Source: CALFVT01 sp039989855 (GTDB lineage: Bacteria > Pseudomonadota > Alphaproteobacteria > Caulobacterales > Maricaulaceae). From it: DNA of 64,000 bases. The DNA is taken from the NCBI GenBank assembly GCA_039989855.1, contig JBDXGZ010000023.1:1-64000 (forward strand), in the 5' to 3' direction. The position numbers and the translations under genes were made by a program. How positions within the stretch are numbered: the stretch's first letter is position 1; every line of letters starts with the position of its first letter. The notes beneath the pieces were generated by a model. That model was not told the origin of the DNA, searched no databases, and saw nothing but the letters and a program-made list of their open reading frames with translations. Below are positions 37,789 through 45,003 of this stretch, one piece after another.

Positions 37789-38517
37789 ATGGAAATAGTC
37801 GAAACATATCCGCAGCGCCCAACAGGGCTTGTCTTAACTGCAATTATTGGCACGGTCTGGATATTCATCCATATATACAGCGTGTTTTTTCACGACCTAT
37901 CCTCTCATTTTATTTTCACTCTTGGCCTCATTCTCTGCCAATGTTGGCTCTATACGGGCCTGTTTATTTGCGCACATGACGCCATGCACGGCACGCTCGC
38001 TCCGCGCCAGCCAAAGCTCAACGACATGATCGGGCGCATCATTTTACTCTATTATGCAGGGTTCCATTTCAGCAAAATGAAAGCCGCCCATATGGATCAC
38101 CACGCGTTTTCAGGAACAGACAAAGACCCTGATTTTAATGCCGTGAACCCGCACAAATTCTGGCCGTGGTATTTCAAATTCTTTACCACCTATTTCGGTG
38201 TCCCGCAATTTCTCACCGTCTTTGCCATCACCGTCGCTTATCTGATTTTAGGCGCACATTACGCCAACACCATCATCATGTGGGCCGTGCCGTCTGTCCT
38301 CTCCTCCGTGCAACTCTTTTACTTTGGAACCTACCGTACCCATAAACACGGCGAGGATTTCCCCGATCACCATAATGCCCGCAGTAATGACTACCCCAAC
38401 TGGTTGTCACTTTTGACCTGCTTTCACTTTGGCTATCATCACGAGCATCACCTCTATCCGCATGAGCCGTGGTGGGGTCTGCCCAGTCGTAAACGCCCCA
38501 AGGAGGTTTCCCAGTGA
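37789..38517 (+). CDS. crtW: Beta-carotene ketolase CrtW
   Basis: A 242-residue membrane fatty-acid-hydroxylase/desaturase-fold enzyme that introduces the 4-keto group into beta-ionone rings (canthaxanthin/astaxanthin pathway). The three diiron histidine clusters are HDAMHG, HMDHHAFSG and HHEHHLYPHEPWW, the CrtW pattern. ATG 37789 follows AGGAG; an upstream TTG at 37753 lies inside the permease gene. Four bases overlap crtZ. Bacterial-type CrtW and CrtZ together would give astaxanthin if the lycopene/beta-carotene genes exist elsewhere in the genome. Confidence 0.9.
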   Translation: MEIVETYPQRPTGLVLTAIIGTVWIFIHIYSVFFHDLSSHFIFTLGLILCQCWLYTGLFICAHDAMHGTLAPRQPKLNDMIGRIILLYYAGFHFSKMKAAHMDHHAFSGTDKDPDFNAVNPHKFWPWYFKFFTTYFGVPQFLTVFAITVAYLILGAHYANTIIMWAVPSVLSSVQLFYFGTYRTHKHGEDFPDHHNARSNDYPNWLSLLTCFHFGYHHEHHLYPHEPWWGLPSRKRPKEVSQ

Positions 38518-38966
38518 TACTCAACATTGTCATAACCCTCGGCAGTATCGTCTTCATGGAAGTCTTCGCATGGGTGTTTCATAAATATTATATGCACGGC
38601 CCCGGATGGGGATGGCACGAAAGCCACCATGTGCATACGAACGGCCCGTTTGAGAAAAATGACCTCTACGCCGTCTGTTTCTCTTTCATCGCGGCGGGGC
38701 TGTTTATCGCCGGATCACTGTGGTGGACGCCGCTCTGGTTTATCGCTCTGGGTTTTACCCTCTACGGAATACTTTACGGCTTTGTTCATGACGGGCTTGT
38801 CCACCAAAGATGGCCGTTTAATTATACCCCAAAGCGCGGCTACCTGTTCCGCCTCGTCCTCGCCCACCGCATGCACCACCATACCACCACCCGCGACGGC
38901 GCGGTCAGCTTCGGCTTCCTCTATGCGGAAAAACCCGAAGACCTGAAAGCGAAGTTGAAGGGGTAG
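38514..38966 (+). CDS. crtZ: Beta-carotene hydroxylase CrtZ
   Basis: A 150-residue membrane diiron hydroxylase that puts 3-hydroxyl groups on beta-ionone rings. Histidine motifs are HKYYMHG, HESHH, HDGLVH and HRMHHHT, the CrtZ arrangement. The start is GTG at 38514, behind AAGGAGG, overlapping the crtW stop (GTGA). Length is slightly short but within the CrtZ range. It is followed four bases later by a small membrane protein. Confidence 0.9.
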   Translation: MILNIVITLGSIVFMEVFAWVFHKYYMHGPGWGWHESHHVHTNGPFEKNDLYAVCFSFIAAGLFIAGSLWWTPLWFIALGFTLYGILYGFVHDGLVHQRWPFNYTPKRGYLFRLVLAHRMHHHTTTRDGAVSFGFLYAEKPEDLKAKLKG

Positions 38967-38970
38967 AACT

Positions 38971-39261
38971 GTGGGCTGGCTTCCTCTCATAATTTCGATC
39001 GCCGTTTTATATGTGCTACGTCGAAAGAAAAAACGCATTATTATCCCGCTCGTTATTTTACTCTACATCCTCTTATCCATAACAACCGCTATTCTACCTA
39101 GCTTCATTGGGATGACGAATAGTGGGCAAGCTGACCCACAACTCATCGCAGGGCAAATTTCTGAAAGTTTAGTCACAGCTTTACTACGTGTTATTGTAGA
39201 CCTTCCAATCCTTGGGCTTTTGCTTTGGTTGTTTAAACGTCAAAAACACCCATCAAAATAG
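38971..39261 (+). CDS. Small membrane protein at the end of the carotenoid operon
   Basis: A 96-residue protein with a GTG start four bases after crtZ. There are three hydrophobic stretches (about residues 3-17, 23-47 and 68-88) separated by basic loops such as RRKKKR and KRQKHPSK. No homologue is recognised. Its position suggests co-transcription with crtZ, possibly in carotenoid placement or export with the ABC pair, but this is inference from location only. Confidence 0.55.
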   Translation: MGWLPLIISIAVLYVLRRKKKRIIIPLVILLYILLSITTAILPSFIGMTNSGQADPQLIAGQISESLVTALLRVIVDLPILGLLLWLFKRQKHPSK

Positions 39262-39387
39262 CGTTAATTTGTTCAATTGATTATGGCTGACTTTAGGCCT
39301 TTAAGAATGAATAAGCAGGCCCTCACCCACGCAAAAAACCCCCGCACCTCTCGGAGCGAGCTCATCAATCATAAAGTGGACAGGTCA

Positions 39388-39603
39388 CGAAGCGCCGAAC
39401 GCCGCAGGATACCTATTTTCTAAATGTTTCGCAGCACTGACGCTTCGCGACGACACAGTTTTTCACAGTCCGGGACAGCGGTGGATCTAGGCCATCTAAC
39501 CGAAGTACGGCGGTACAGCCAGCGGACATTAATCCGCTGCGTTTACCGCCCATGCCAGCACCTTTACAGAAAGCCAATGTACACTTGCCTGTCCCAAAAG
39601 GTG
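39388..39603. ncRNA. Candidate structured RNA or mobile-element remnant (nested inverted repeats)
   Basis: Five perfect seven-base complementary pairs lie in 216 bases: CGAAGCG 39388-39394 with 39441-39447; GGGACAG 39472-39478 with 39589-39595; GGCGGTA 39509-39515 with 39544-39550; CAGCGGA 39520-39526 with 39533-39539; and CACCTTT 39559-39565 with 39597-39603. The second, third and fourth nest into one long hairpin; the fifth would form a pseudoknot with the second. The strand is unknown because perfect inverted repeats fold on both. It does not match RNase P, tmRNA, 4.5S or 6S landmarks that I know. It could also be the core of a degraded element. Confidence 0.4.
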
Positions 39604-39668
39604 ATAGGAGTAAAATATCATGTGAATTTCTAGCGTGGATATATCTTGGTGATTTTCTTTTAGACCAC

Positions 39669-39706
39669 ACTTCGAGGCTCCGCTTCGCTCCGCACCTCAG
39701 GGTGAG
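39669..39706 (-). repeat. Alphaproteobacterial palindromic intergenic repeat, unit 1 (inverted)
   Basis: On the minus strand this reads CTCACCCTGAGGTGCGGAGC and continues to ...GCCTCGAAGT. The CCTGAGG...CTCGAAG layout is that of a dispersed intergenic repeat seen in many alphaproteobacterial genomes. It faces a second unit 23 bases away in opposite orientation. Confidence 0.75.
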
Positions 39707-39729
39707 TGACTATTTGAATTTACCGTTAC

Positions 39730-39767
39730 CCCTCATCCTGAGGAGGCCAAAGGCCTTCTCGAAGGAT
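39730..39767 (+). repeat. Alphaproteobacterial palindromic intergenic repeat, unit 2
   Basis: The plus strand reads CCCTCATCCTGAGGAGGCC, then AAAGGCC and TTCTCGAAGGAT. It shares CATCCTGAGG...CTCGAAGG(AT) with the common alphaproteobacterial REP-like element. The AGGCC/GGCCT core makes a hairpin. Together with unit 1 it forms a head-to-head pair similar to a BIME. Confidence 0.75.
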
Positions 39768-39905
39768 TATACAATGACAGTTACGTCATTACCCACCAAC
39801 TATTCACGTAGGGGCAATCCATTGGATGCTAAATAGGGTACGGGTGCCCCCTAAAAGCCTGCTACTGTGAAATCAGGCAACAGTAATGTAGAACCGCTAA
39901 GCCGC

Positions 39906-40292
39906 CTATTCCGCCGTCATATCGCGGCGCAGCAGCCACCCTGACACGAGGAGCAAGGCCCCCGCGACCAAAAGCAAATAAACACCGATAAAAGGCCCTA
40001 CATGTAATAAGGTCAGCACCCCGTCCGCCAAAAGCCAAACCCCAAACGCCATCAAAATCGCTGCACACGACCGAGACCGGTAGCGCGACAACCCAACAGA
40101 CAAGAACGCAATAAACACCCAATGCAAAGACGGCATCACCCAAATCCCCACAAGCGCCGACCTCAGAAAATCAGACTCAACCCCCGCCACAGCACCCCGA
40201 ACAGTCCCCACAGCCATATAATGAAACCCCGCCTCAACGAGGAGAATAAGCGCGGCGATAATGGCGGTGATTTTGGTGGTGCGGTTGGTCAT
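39906..40292 (-). CDS. Four-helix small membrane protein of unknown function
   Basis: A 128-residue protein with four hydrophobic segments (about residues 8-30, 45-68, 75-93 and 95-117). The last residues are charged (RRDMTAE). It resembles generic DUF membrane proteins but I do not recognise a family. It is isolated between the repeat region and the HEPN-like pseudogene on the same strand; a 9-base gap to the latter's end makes read-through likely. Confidence 0.55.
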   Translation of the reverse strand: MTNRTTKITAIIAALILLVEAGFHYMAVGTVRGAVAGVESDFLRSALVGIWVMPSLHWVFIAFLSVGLSRYRSRSCAAILMAFGVWLLADGVLTLLHVGPFIGVYLLLVAGALLLVSGWLLRRDMTAE

Positions 40293-40301
40293 GGGAGTGT
40301 C

Positions 40302-41122
40302 CTAAAATATAGTCTTTATAATTTTCGAAGTGCCATCGATTAGGTCTTGGACTTCATCTTTAGTAGGCTCCGTTGCTTTATTATGATCACACTTATTTCT
40401 AATATCTGCTAAAAATTGTATATTTCGCCACTTAGGTGTATCTATAATGCTTTCATTTTTTAGAGCATCATTAAAATCCGCAATCGTTAAGTTCTTTTTT
40501 CTAAATTTTAAATTATGATTGGCGCAAACTTCACCTAAGTGTTTTTCTATAACAACACCACAAATAGCCCCTGCTGCACGATAAAATTTATGTTTATGTA
40601 ACTCTTTAGAAACATCTATTTCAGAATCTAATAAGTCAGCTTGCATGAGGCTTTTGATGTCAAACAAGGACGATTCAAATCTAGCCTTTACAGACTTCAA
40701 TATTGCTTGCTGTTGAACGAATCTTGGTAGTGCCGATTTTATATCAGCAATAACTTTACCATCATACCCTCTAGTTATCGCCAAACCCTGAAGAGCATCT
40801 TGAATTACATAGTTTTCAAAAGAAATATCCTTTCGATTAGCTTTCGGTTTTTTGTAATGACCCGTAAAGTCGTCCAATCTATTTGGCAAAACTTGCCTAA
40901 TAAGCTCGCAAGACTCCGAATACCAAGTATTATATTCAGAAAAAAATCAGGCAAATCTGCCATCATATTTTTTTTCATTTGCTTAAATTCAGTATCAGAC
41001 ATTTCTTTATTTCGAGGGAATATTTCGTCTCCATATGCCGAATATTTCAAAGAATTAAGCAAACTATTTCCGAGTTTTATTAACTTATCTAAATCATCAT
41101 TATACCTATGAAGATTGTTCAA
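40302..41122 (-). pseudogene. Frameshifted HEPN-like gene
   Basis: Two overlapping minus-strand frames belong to one gene. The N-terminal part (41122 downward, MNNLHRYNDDLDKL...) reads through DLPDFF and then enters an unlikely tail. The C-terminal part (to 40302) is open from a stop just upstream of SEYNTWYSESCELIRQVLPNRLDDF and is continuous with it if one T is added to the seven-T run at 40940-40946. The joined product would be about 273 residues. Its end has IRNKCDH, an R-x4-H pattern like the HEPN ribonuclease motif, within a helical region starting RAAGAICGVVIEKHL. It may be a pseudogene, a sequencing error or a slippage-controlled gene. AT-rich compared with neighbours. Confidence 0.6.
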
Positions 41123-41158
41123 TTACTTACTCCTTCAACAACAAAACGCTTAATTGAT

Positions 41159-41407
41159 TTACATCTTATAAACGAAAACTGTCGTTGAGCTAGGGTTCGG
41201 GCCTAAAGTTTCGAGGATAGATAACCCGTACTTTGAATAGAACTTTTCTCCAGACAATGCTTGGCATACATTTGGAAACTTTGAATCAAATTCTAATCCA
41301 TTATGAACATCACGCGAAGCTATGGCTACAACGCTAAGGCCACGTGCCCGTGATGGTTTAATAAAATGCTCATAAGCATATTCACGAATATCATCTGCTC
41401 CTGACAT
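41159..41407 (-). CDS. Small conserved-looking protein upstream of the HEPN-like gene
   Basis: An 82-residue protein starting MSGADDIREYAYEHF. ATG 41407 is chosen over 41425 because GGAGGGG sits five bases upstream. The segments ARGLSVVAIASRDVHNGL and FPNVCQALSGEKF resemble a family of roughly 90-residue hypothetical proteins found in many bacteria; I know no function for it. It precedes the HEPN-like gene by 36 bases on the same strand, so the two likely form an operon. Confidence 0.5.
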   Translation of the reverse strand: MSGADDIREYAYEHFIKPSRARGLSVVAIASRDVHNGLEFDSKFPNVCQALSGEKFYSKYGLSILETLGPNPSSTTVFVYKM

Positions 41408-41466
41408 ATTAGCCCCTCCAACCATTCCTTACCATAGAATAGACATTAAGTTCATAATTATCACGA

Positions 41467-41493
41467 TAAAAAAAAGCGGCGTAAACGCCGCTT
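41467..41493 (-). terminator. Rho-independent terminator after thiC
   Basis: AAGCGGCG (41474-41481) pairs perfectly with CGCCGCTT (41486-41493) over a TAAA loop. On the minus strand a long T-run follows (41467-41475). It is nine bases past the thiC stop and ends the TPP-riboswitch operon. Confidence 0.92.
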
Positions 41494-41501
41494 CTAAAAC
41501 C

Positions 41502-43397
41502 CTAATCAATCGGCTCTCTCTGCTTTCCGTCGGCGCTCAGATAAATCTGCCCGCCTAAGTCCTTAAACTTCTCGGACATCTCATCCATGCCTGCTTGTGC
41601 GTCGTCAGGATAGAGTGCTGCTTTTTCGTTTTCGCTGAGGCCGTCGGCGTAGTCGCGGACGTCTTGGGTGATCTTCATGGAACAGAATTTCGGGCCGCAC
41701 ATGGAGCAGAAATGCGCGACCTTGTGGGCGTCTTTCGGCAAGGTTTGGTCATGGAAATCCCGCGCGGTTTCAGGGTCGAGCGCGAGGTTGAACTGATCTT
41801 CCCAGCGGAACTCAAACCGTGCGCGTGAGAGCGCGTCATCACGGAGCGCCGCCGCGGGGTGGCCCTTGGCGAGGTCGGCCGCGTGGGCCGCAAGCTTATA
41901 GGTAATCACGCCGACTTTCACATCGTCGCGGTCAGGCAAGCCGAGATGCTCTTTCGGGGTCACATAACACAGCATCGCCGTACCGAACCAACCGATCATC
42001 GCCGCGCCGATACCAGATGTGATATGGTCATAGCCGGGGGCAATATCCGTGGTAAGTGGCCCGAGCGTGTAAAACGGCGCTTCGCCGCATTCACGCAGCT
42101 GCTTTTCCATATTCACTTTGATCTTGTGCATTGGCACATGGCCCGGCCCTTCGATCATCACTTGGCAGCCCTTTTTCCATGCGATCTGCGTCAGCTCTCC
42201 GAGGGTTTCAAGCTCGGCAAATTGCGCGCGGTCATTGGCGTCCGCCGTCGCGCCTGGGCGCAGGCCATCACCCAGACTAAAGGTCACGTCATAGGCGCGC
42301 ATGATGTCACAAATGTCTTCGAAATGGGTGTAAAGGAAGCTCTCTTTGTGATGGGATAAGCACCACTTCGCCATGATCGACCCGCCGCGCGAGACAATCC
42401 CGCAAACGCGGTTCGCGGTCAGGTGAATATAGGCCAGACGCACACCCGCATGGATGGTGAAATAATCAACCCCCTGCTCGCATTGTTCAATCAGCGTGTC
42501 GCGGTAAACTTCCCATGTGAGGTCTTCGGCCACGCCGTTGACTTTCTCGAGGGCTTGGTAAATCGGAACCGTCCCAATCGGCACGGGTGAGTTGCGAATA
42601 ATCCATTCGCGCGTGTTGTGAATGTTACGGCCTGTCGACAGATCCATCACATTATCCGCGCCCCAACGGGTCGCCCAAACCATCTTATCGACCTCTTCCT
42701 CAACGGAAGACGCCACGGCGCTATTGCCGATATTGGCGTTGATTTTCACAAGAAAATTACGGCCAATGATTTGCGGTTCTAACTCGGCGTGGTTGATATT
42801 GGCAGGAACCACCGCGCGCCCCGCGGCGATCTCCGAACGGACAAATTCTGGCGTGACGAAGGCAGGGATATTCGCGCCGAAGCTCTCCCCTGCGGCAACG
42901 CGTTCTTCTGCGCCTTCGACCATAGCTTTGCGGCCTAGATTTTCGCGCTCGGCGATATAGATCATTTCCTTGGTGATGATGCCCGCTTTGGCGAACTCAT
43001 ACTGCGTGACCATCTCACTCGCTTTGCCGCGAAGCGGTGTATGGCGGACAGGAAATTCCCGCGCGAGATATTTACCGCTCGCGCCGCCATTATCCTCAGG
43101 TTTCACGTGACGACCTTCATATTCTTCAACGCCCCCGCGCTCGAGCACCCACGCGGTCCGTGGACGGGCAAGGCCTTTCTCAACGTCAATCTCGACGGAC
43201 GGATCAGAGTAAGGGCCAGATGTATCGTAAACAGGCACATCAGGCTCCGTCGCACTCGGGTGCAAATGGATCAAACGGTGCGGCACAAGCAGCGTCGGGT
43301 CAGCCTCAGGCGCGGTGTAAACCTTGGAACTATTCGGCAAGCCTCCCGTGGTGACTTCGGGTGTTTTGAACTCGGATTGGTCTAGTGGTTTGTTCAT
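41502..43397 (-). CDS. thiC: Phosphomethylpyrimidine synthase ThiC
   Basis: Radical SAM enzyme that converts 5-aminoimidazole ribotide to HMP-P, the pyrimidine half of thiamine. The non-canonical [4Fe-4S] motif CSMCGPKFC is near the C-terminus. Other landmarks are NIGNSAVASSVEEEVDKM, GTVPIYQALEKV and MIEGPGHVPMHKI. ATG 43397 (MNKPLDQSEF, 631 residues) is chosen; in-frame TTG 43415 and ATG 43412 are upstream. It is the last gene of a five-gene operon whose first gene lies behind a TPP riboswitch 2.2 kb upstream. No separate riboswitch lies directly before thiC. Confidence 0.96.
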   Translation of the reverse strand: MNKPLDQSEFKTPEVTTGGLPNSSKVYTAPEADPTLLVPHRLIHLHPSATEPDVPVYDTSGPYSDPSVEIDVEKGLARPRTAWVLERGGVEEYEGRHVKPEDNGGASGKYLAREFPVRHTPLRGKASEMVTQYEFAKAGIITKEMIYIAERENLGRKAMVEGAEERVAAGESFGANIPAFVTPEFVRSEIAAGRAVVPANINHAELEPQIIGRNFLVKINANIGNSAVASSVEEEVDKMVWATRWGADNVMDLSTGRNIHNTREWIIRNSPVPIGTVPIYQALEKVNGVAEDLTWEVYRDTLIEQCEQGVDYFTIHAGVRLAYIHLTANRVCGIVSRGGSIMAKWCLSHHKESFLYTHFEDICDIMRAYDVTFSLGDGLRPGATADANDRAQFAELETLGELTQIAWKKGCQVMIEGPGHVPMHKIKVNMEKQLRECGEAPFYTLGPLTTDIAPGYDHITSGIGAAMIGWFGTAMLCYVTPKEHLGLPDRDDVKVGVITYKLAAHAADLAKGHPAAALRDDALSRARFEFRWEDQFNLALDPETARDFHDQTLPKDAHKVAHFCSMCGPKFCSMKITQDVRDYADGLSENEKAALYPDDAQAGMDEMSEKFKDLGGQIYLSADGKQREPID

Positions 43398-43420
43398 GGA
43401 GCTAGCTTTCATCAATAAAT

Positions 43421-43987
43421 TTAATAAGAATGTTGCGGATATAATTGGTTTAAAAGGTCAATGAATTTTTCGGGTTCTGAAACCCCTCTCATAAGAAATC
43501 CTTCGAACGTGATAAAGGGAATACGTAGCCCCATAGAGCCTTGGAATTTAGACGCTCTATACATGCCGCCTTGTGCCCGAAGCAGACTAATTTGGCCATA
43601 TCGTCCTTTACGAGTTGCCTTTACACGATCCAATGCCTCAATCGGAATCAATGCTCTTTGTCGCGGAAAAACATTTCGGTCAATAACAATACGGTGGTTG
43701 GTTAGAAAATAGCTTTCATAACGGGGTAAAACACATGCCCTTATACTCCACATAACGCCAAAAAAGATAAACGCAGTGGCGACAAAAACCCCTACATTGG
43801 GATTACGCCATCCTTTGAAAATATCGGGAAAAATACTGTCTCGCAGAAAGAAAAAAAGCACAACGACAATCGCAAAGCCAACTAAGATGGACATATCAAA
43901 TCCATTCGCTGGCTTATCCGCCCACAAAAGCTCTTCCCCTTCCGCGAGTTCAGGCTCAATGATATGTCTGACGTCTTCGTTGATCAT
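43421..43987 (-). CDS. PH-like (bPH) membrane protein in thiC operon, copy 2
   Basis: A 188-residue protein with two membrane helices (about residues 30-50 and 66-88) and a C-terminal domain with YESYFLTNHRIVIDRNVFP, the typical entry strand of bacterial PH-like (YdbS/bPH) domains. The end motif GVSEPEKFIDLLNQLYP matches GVVEPDKFEDMYN of the next gene upstream, so the two are paralogues. It ends 23 bases before thiC. Function is unknown; related proteins are thought to be membrane-associated lipid or stress factors. Confidence 0.7.
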   Translation of the reverse strand: MINEDVRHIIEPELAEGEELLWADKPANGFDMSILVGFAIVVVLFFFLRDSIFPDIFKGWRNPNVGVFVATAFIFFGVMWSIRACVLPRYESYFLTNHRIVIDRNVFPRQRALIPIEALDRVKATRKGRYGQISLLRAQGGMYRASKFQGSMGLRIPFITFEGFLMRGVSEPEKFIDLLNQLYPQHSY

Positions 43988-43996
43988 GCGGGTGAT

Positions 43997-44029
43997 TTAC
44001 GCCTTCTTTATGTCTAGTGGTTTATTCAC
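43997..44029 (-). pseudogene. Relic of the thiC start (10 codons) between the two PH-like genes
   Basis: On the minus strand GTGAATAAACCACTAGAC (44012-44029) matches the first six thiC codons ATGAACAAACCACTAGAC (43380-43397) at 16 of 18 positions. It then diverges and stops after MNKPLDIKKA. The thiC fragment sits after copy 1 exactly where thiC sits after copy 2. This is best read as a duplication scar: a unit containing one PH-like gene and the beginning of thiC was duplicated in tandem. It may still be translated as a short peptide. Confidence 0.7.
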
Positions 44030-44038
44030 GGGTTAATC

Positions 44039-44554
44039 CTAAATGGGCGGGTTATTATACATATCTTCGAATTTATCTGGCTCTACAACTCCATGCAAAA
44101 CTATGCCCGAAATACCTGCAGCCACAGGTATTCGATATTTTCCTAAATTAATGCGAGTGACTTCACTGTGCTTAACATAAATAGAGTTCTTACCAAACCA
44201 TTTCGCACGTCCAATATGTGTATTTACAGACAAGTAAATTTCCATTTTGATTGCAATCAAAGGAATGTTGGTGGTTTCCATAATCCGCTTATCCGTTAGA
44301 ATGTGATAAGAAAAAGGCGGAGAGAACACGGCAATAACATTATAGATGACGATGAAGAAAAGTATCGCTTTTGCATAAAACGGGATTTCAACACTCATAT
44401 TTAATTGAACAAAATATGCGATCAATAAAAGCAGTATAAGGCTTATTAGCGCCAATCGATTTAGCAAAACTCCCTTGGACTTCGTTAGCCAGATAAGTGT
44501 TTCGTCTGACTCCAACTGTCGTTCAAAGACGGCTCTGACCTTTTCATCTATCAT
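44039..44554 (-). CDS. PH-like (bPH) membrane protein in thiC operon, copy 1
   Basis: A 171-residue paralogue of the gene at 43421: two membrane helices (about residues 30-50 and 60-80), then SYHILTDKRIMETTNIP (PH-like entry) and the shared end GVVEPDKFEDMYNN. It is more divergent in the middle. It lies nine bases after the CesT/YbjN-like gene, in the same operon. Sequence gives no substrate. Confidence 0.7.
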   Translation of the reverse strand: MIDEKVRAVFERQLESDETLIWLTKSKGVLLNRLALISLILLLLIAYFVQLNMSVEIPFYAKAILFFIVIYNVIAVFSPPFSYHILTDKRIMETTNIPLIAIKMEIYLSVNTHIGRAKWFGKNSIYVKHSEVTRINLGKYRIPVAAGISGIVLHGVVEPDKFEDMYNNPPI

Positions 44555-44563
44555 GACGCTCCC

Positions 44564-45001
44564 CTACTGCCCCCCGAAGATCAAATTACTGCTCGCGTAG
44601 CTGCTGCCGAAATTATTGGCGAGGTTGGCGACTTGGGCGAGGCAGTCGAGGAATTGCTCTTCTGTTAGTTCCGCGAGCGGGTGGGTAAAGACCGACCAGA
44701 GCGTGTCTTGCCGCAGGGCATATTTCGCGTCGAGCGCGCTGGCGAAATTCGCCTCAAGCAATCGAGTCAGCTCGCCTTCGTCTAGTTGGCTTTGCGGGGC
44801 TACGGGCGTCATAATGCGCATGCGGTTGTGCGTCGTATCTGTCACCACGATTAAGTCGCGCCCACCAATATTAAATTGCCAATAGCCGTCCTCCCCCGTG
44901 ACCTCCGCACTCGCTTGGCGGACAAGCCCGTCGAGGCGCTCATTCGTCATAGGGTGGGCCGCTACAGGGCTTTTGGGCTTGGAGCTAAACGGGTTTTTCA
45001 T
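44564..45001 (-). CDS. CesT/YbjN-like protein in thiC operon
   Basis: A 145-residue protein without a signal peptide. The end half (LLEANFASALDAKYALRQDT, then LWSVFTHPLAELTEEQF) resembles the fold of type III secretion chaperones and YbjN proteins, which bind peptides. The assignment is by pattern, not by proof. A second member with a lipoprotein signal is at 56036-56647. It starts two bases after the phosphatase gene and is followed by the PH-like genes. Confidence 0.6.
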   Translation of the reverse strand: MKNPFSSKPKSPVAAHPMTNERLDGLVRQASAEVTGEDGYWQFNIGGRDLIVVTDTTHNRMRIMTPVAPQSQLDEGELTRLLEANFASALDAKYALRQDTLWSVFTHPLAELTEEQFLDCLAQVANLANNFGSSYASSNLIFGGQ

Positions 45002-45003
45002 AG

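Larger units (their letters stand above)
39262..39905. other. 644-bp non-coding region with structured block and paired repeats
   Basis: No convincing gene is seen. It contains nested inverted repeats at 39388-39603 and two palindromic dispersed-repeat units at 39669-39706 and 39730-39767, listed separately. Open frames exist on both strands of 39440-39660 but have no ribosome site and no recognisable product. A weak hairpin GCCTG/CAGGC (39857-39878) lies before the stop of the next minus-strand gene. Confidence 0.6.

Noticed and set aside
39388..39603. Possible RNase P RNA or tmRNA because of AGTCCGGG and strong stems
   Set aside because: The GAGGAAAGTCCGGGC and ACAGAA-type conserved regions of RNase P and a tRNA-like TTCGAA end of tmRNA are missing on both strands.
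43398..43420. TPP riboswitch directly ahead of thiC
   Set aside because: The gap to the previous gene is only 23 bases; the riboswitch is at the operon head at 45562-45643.
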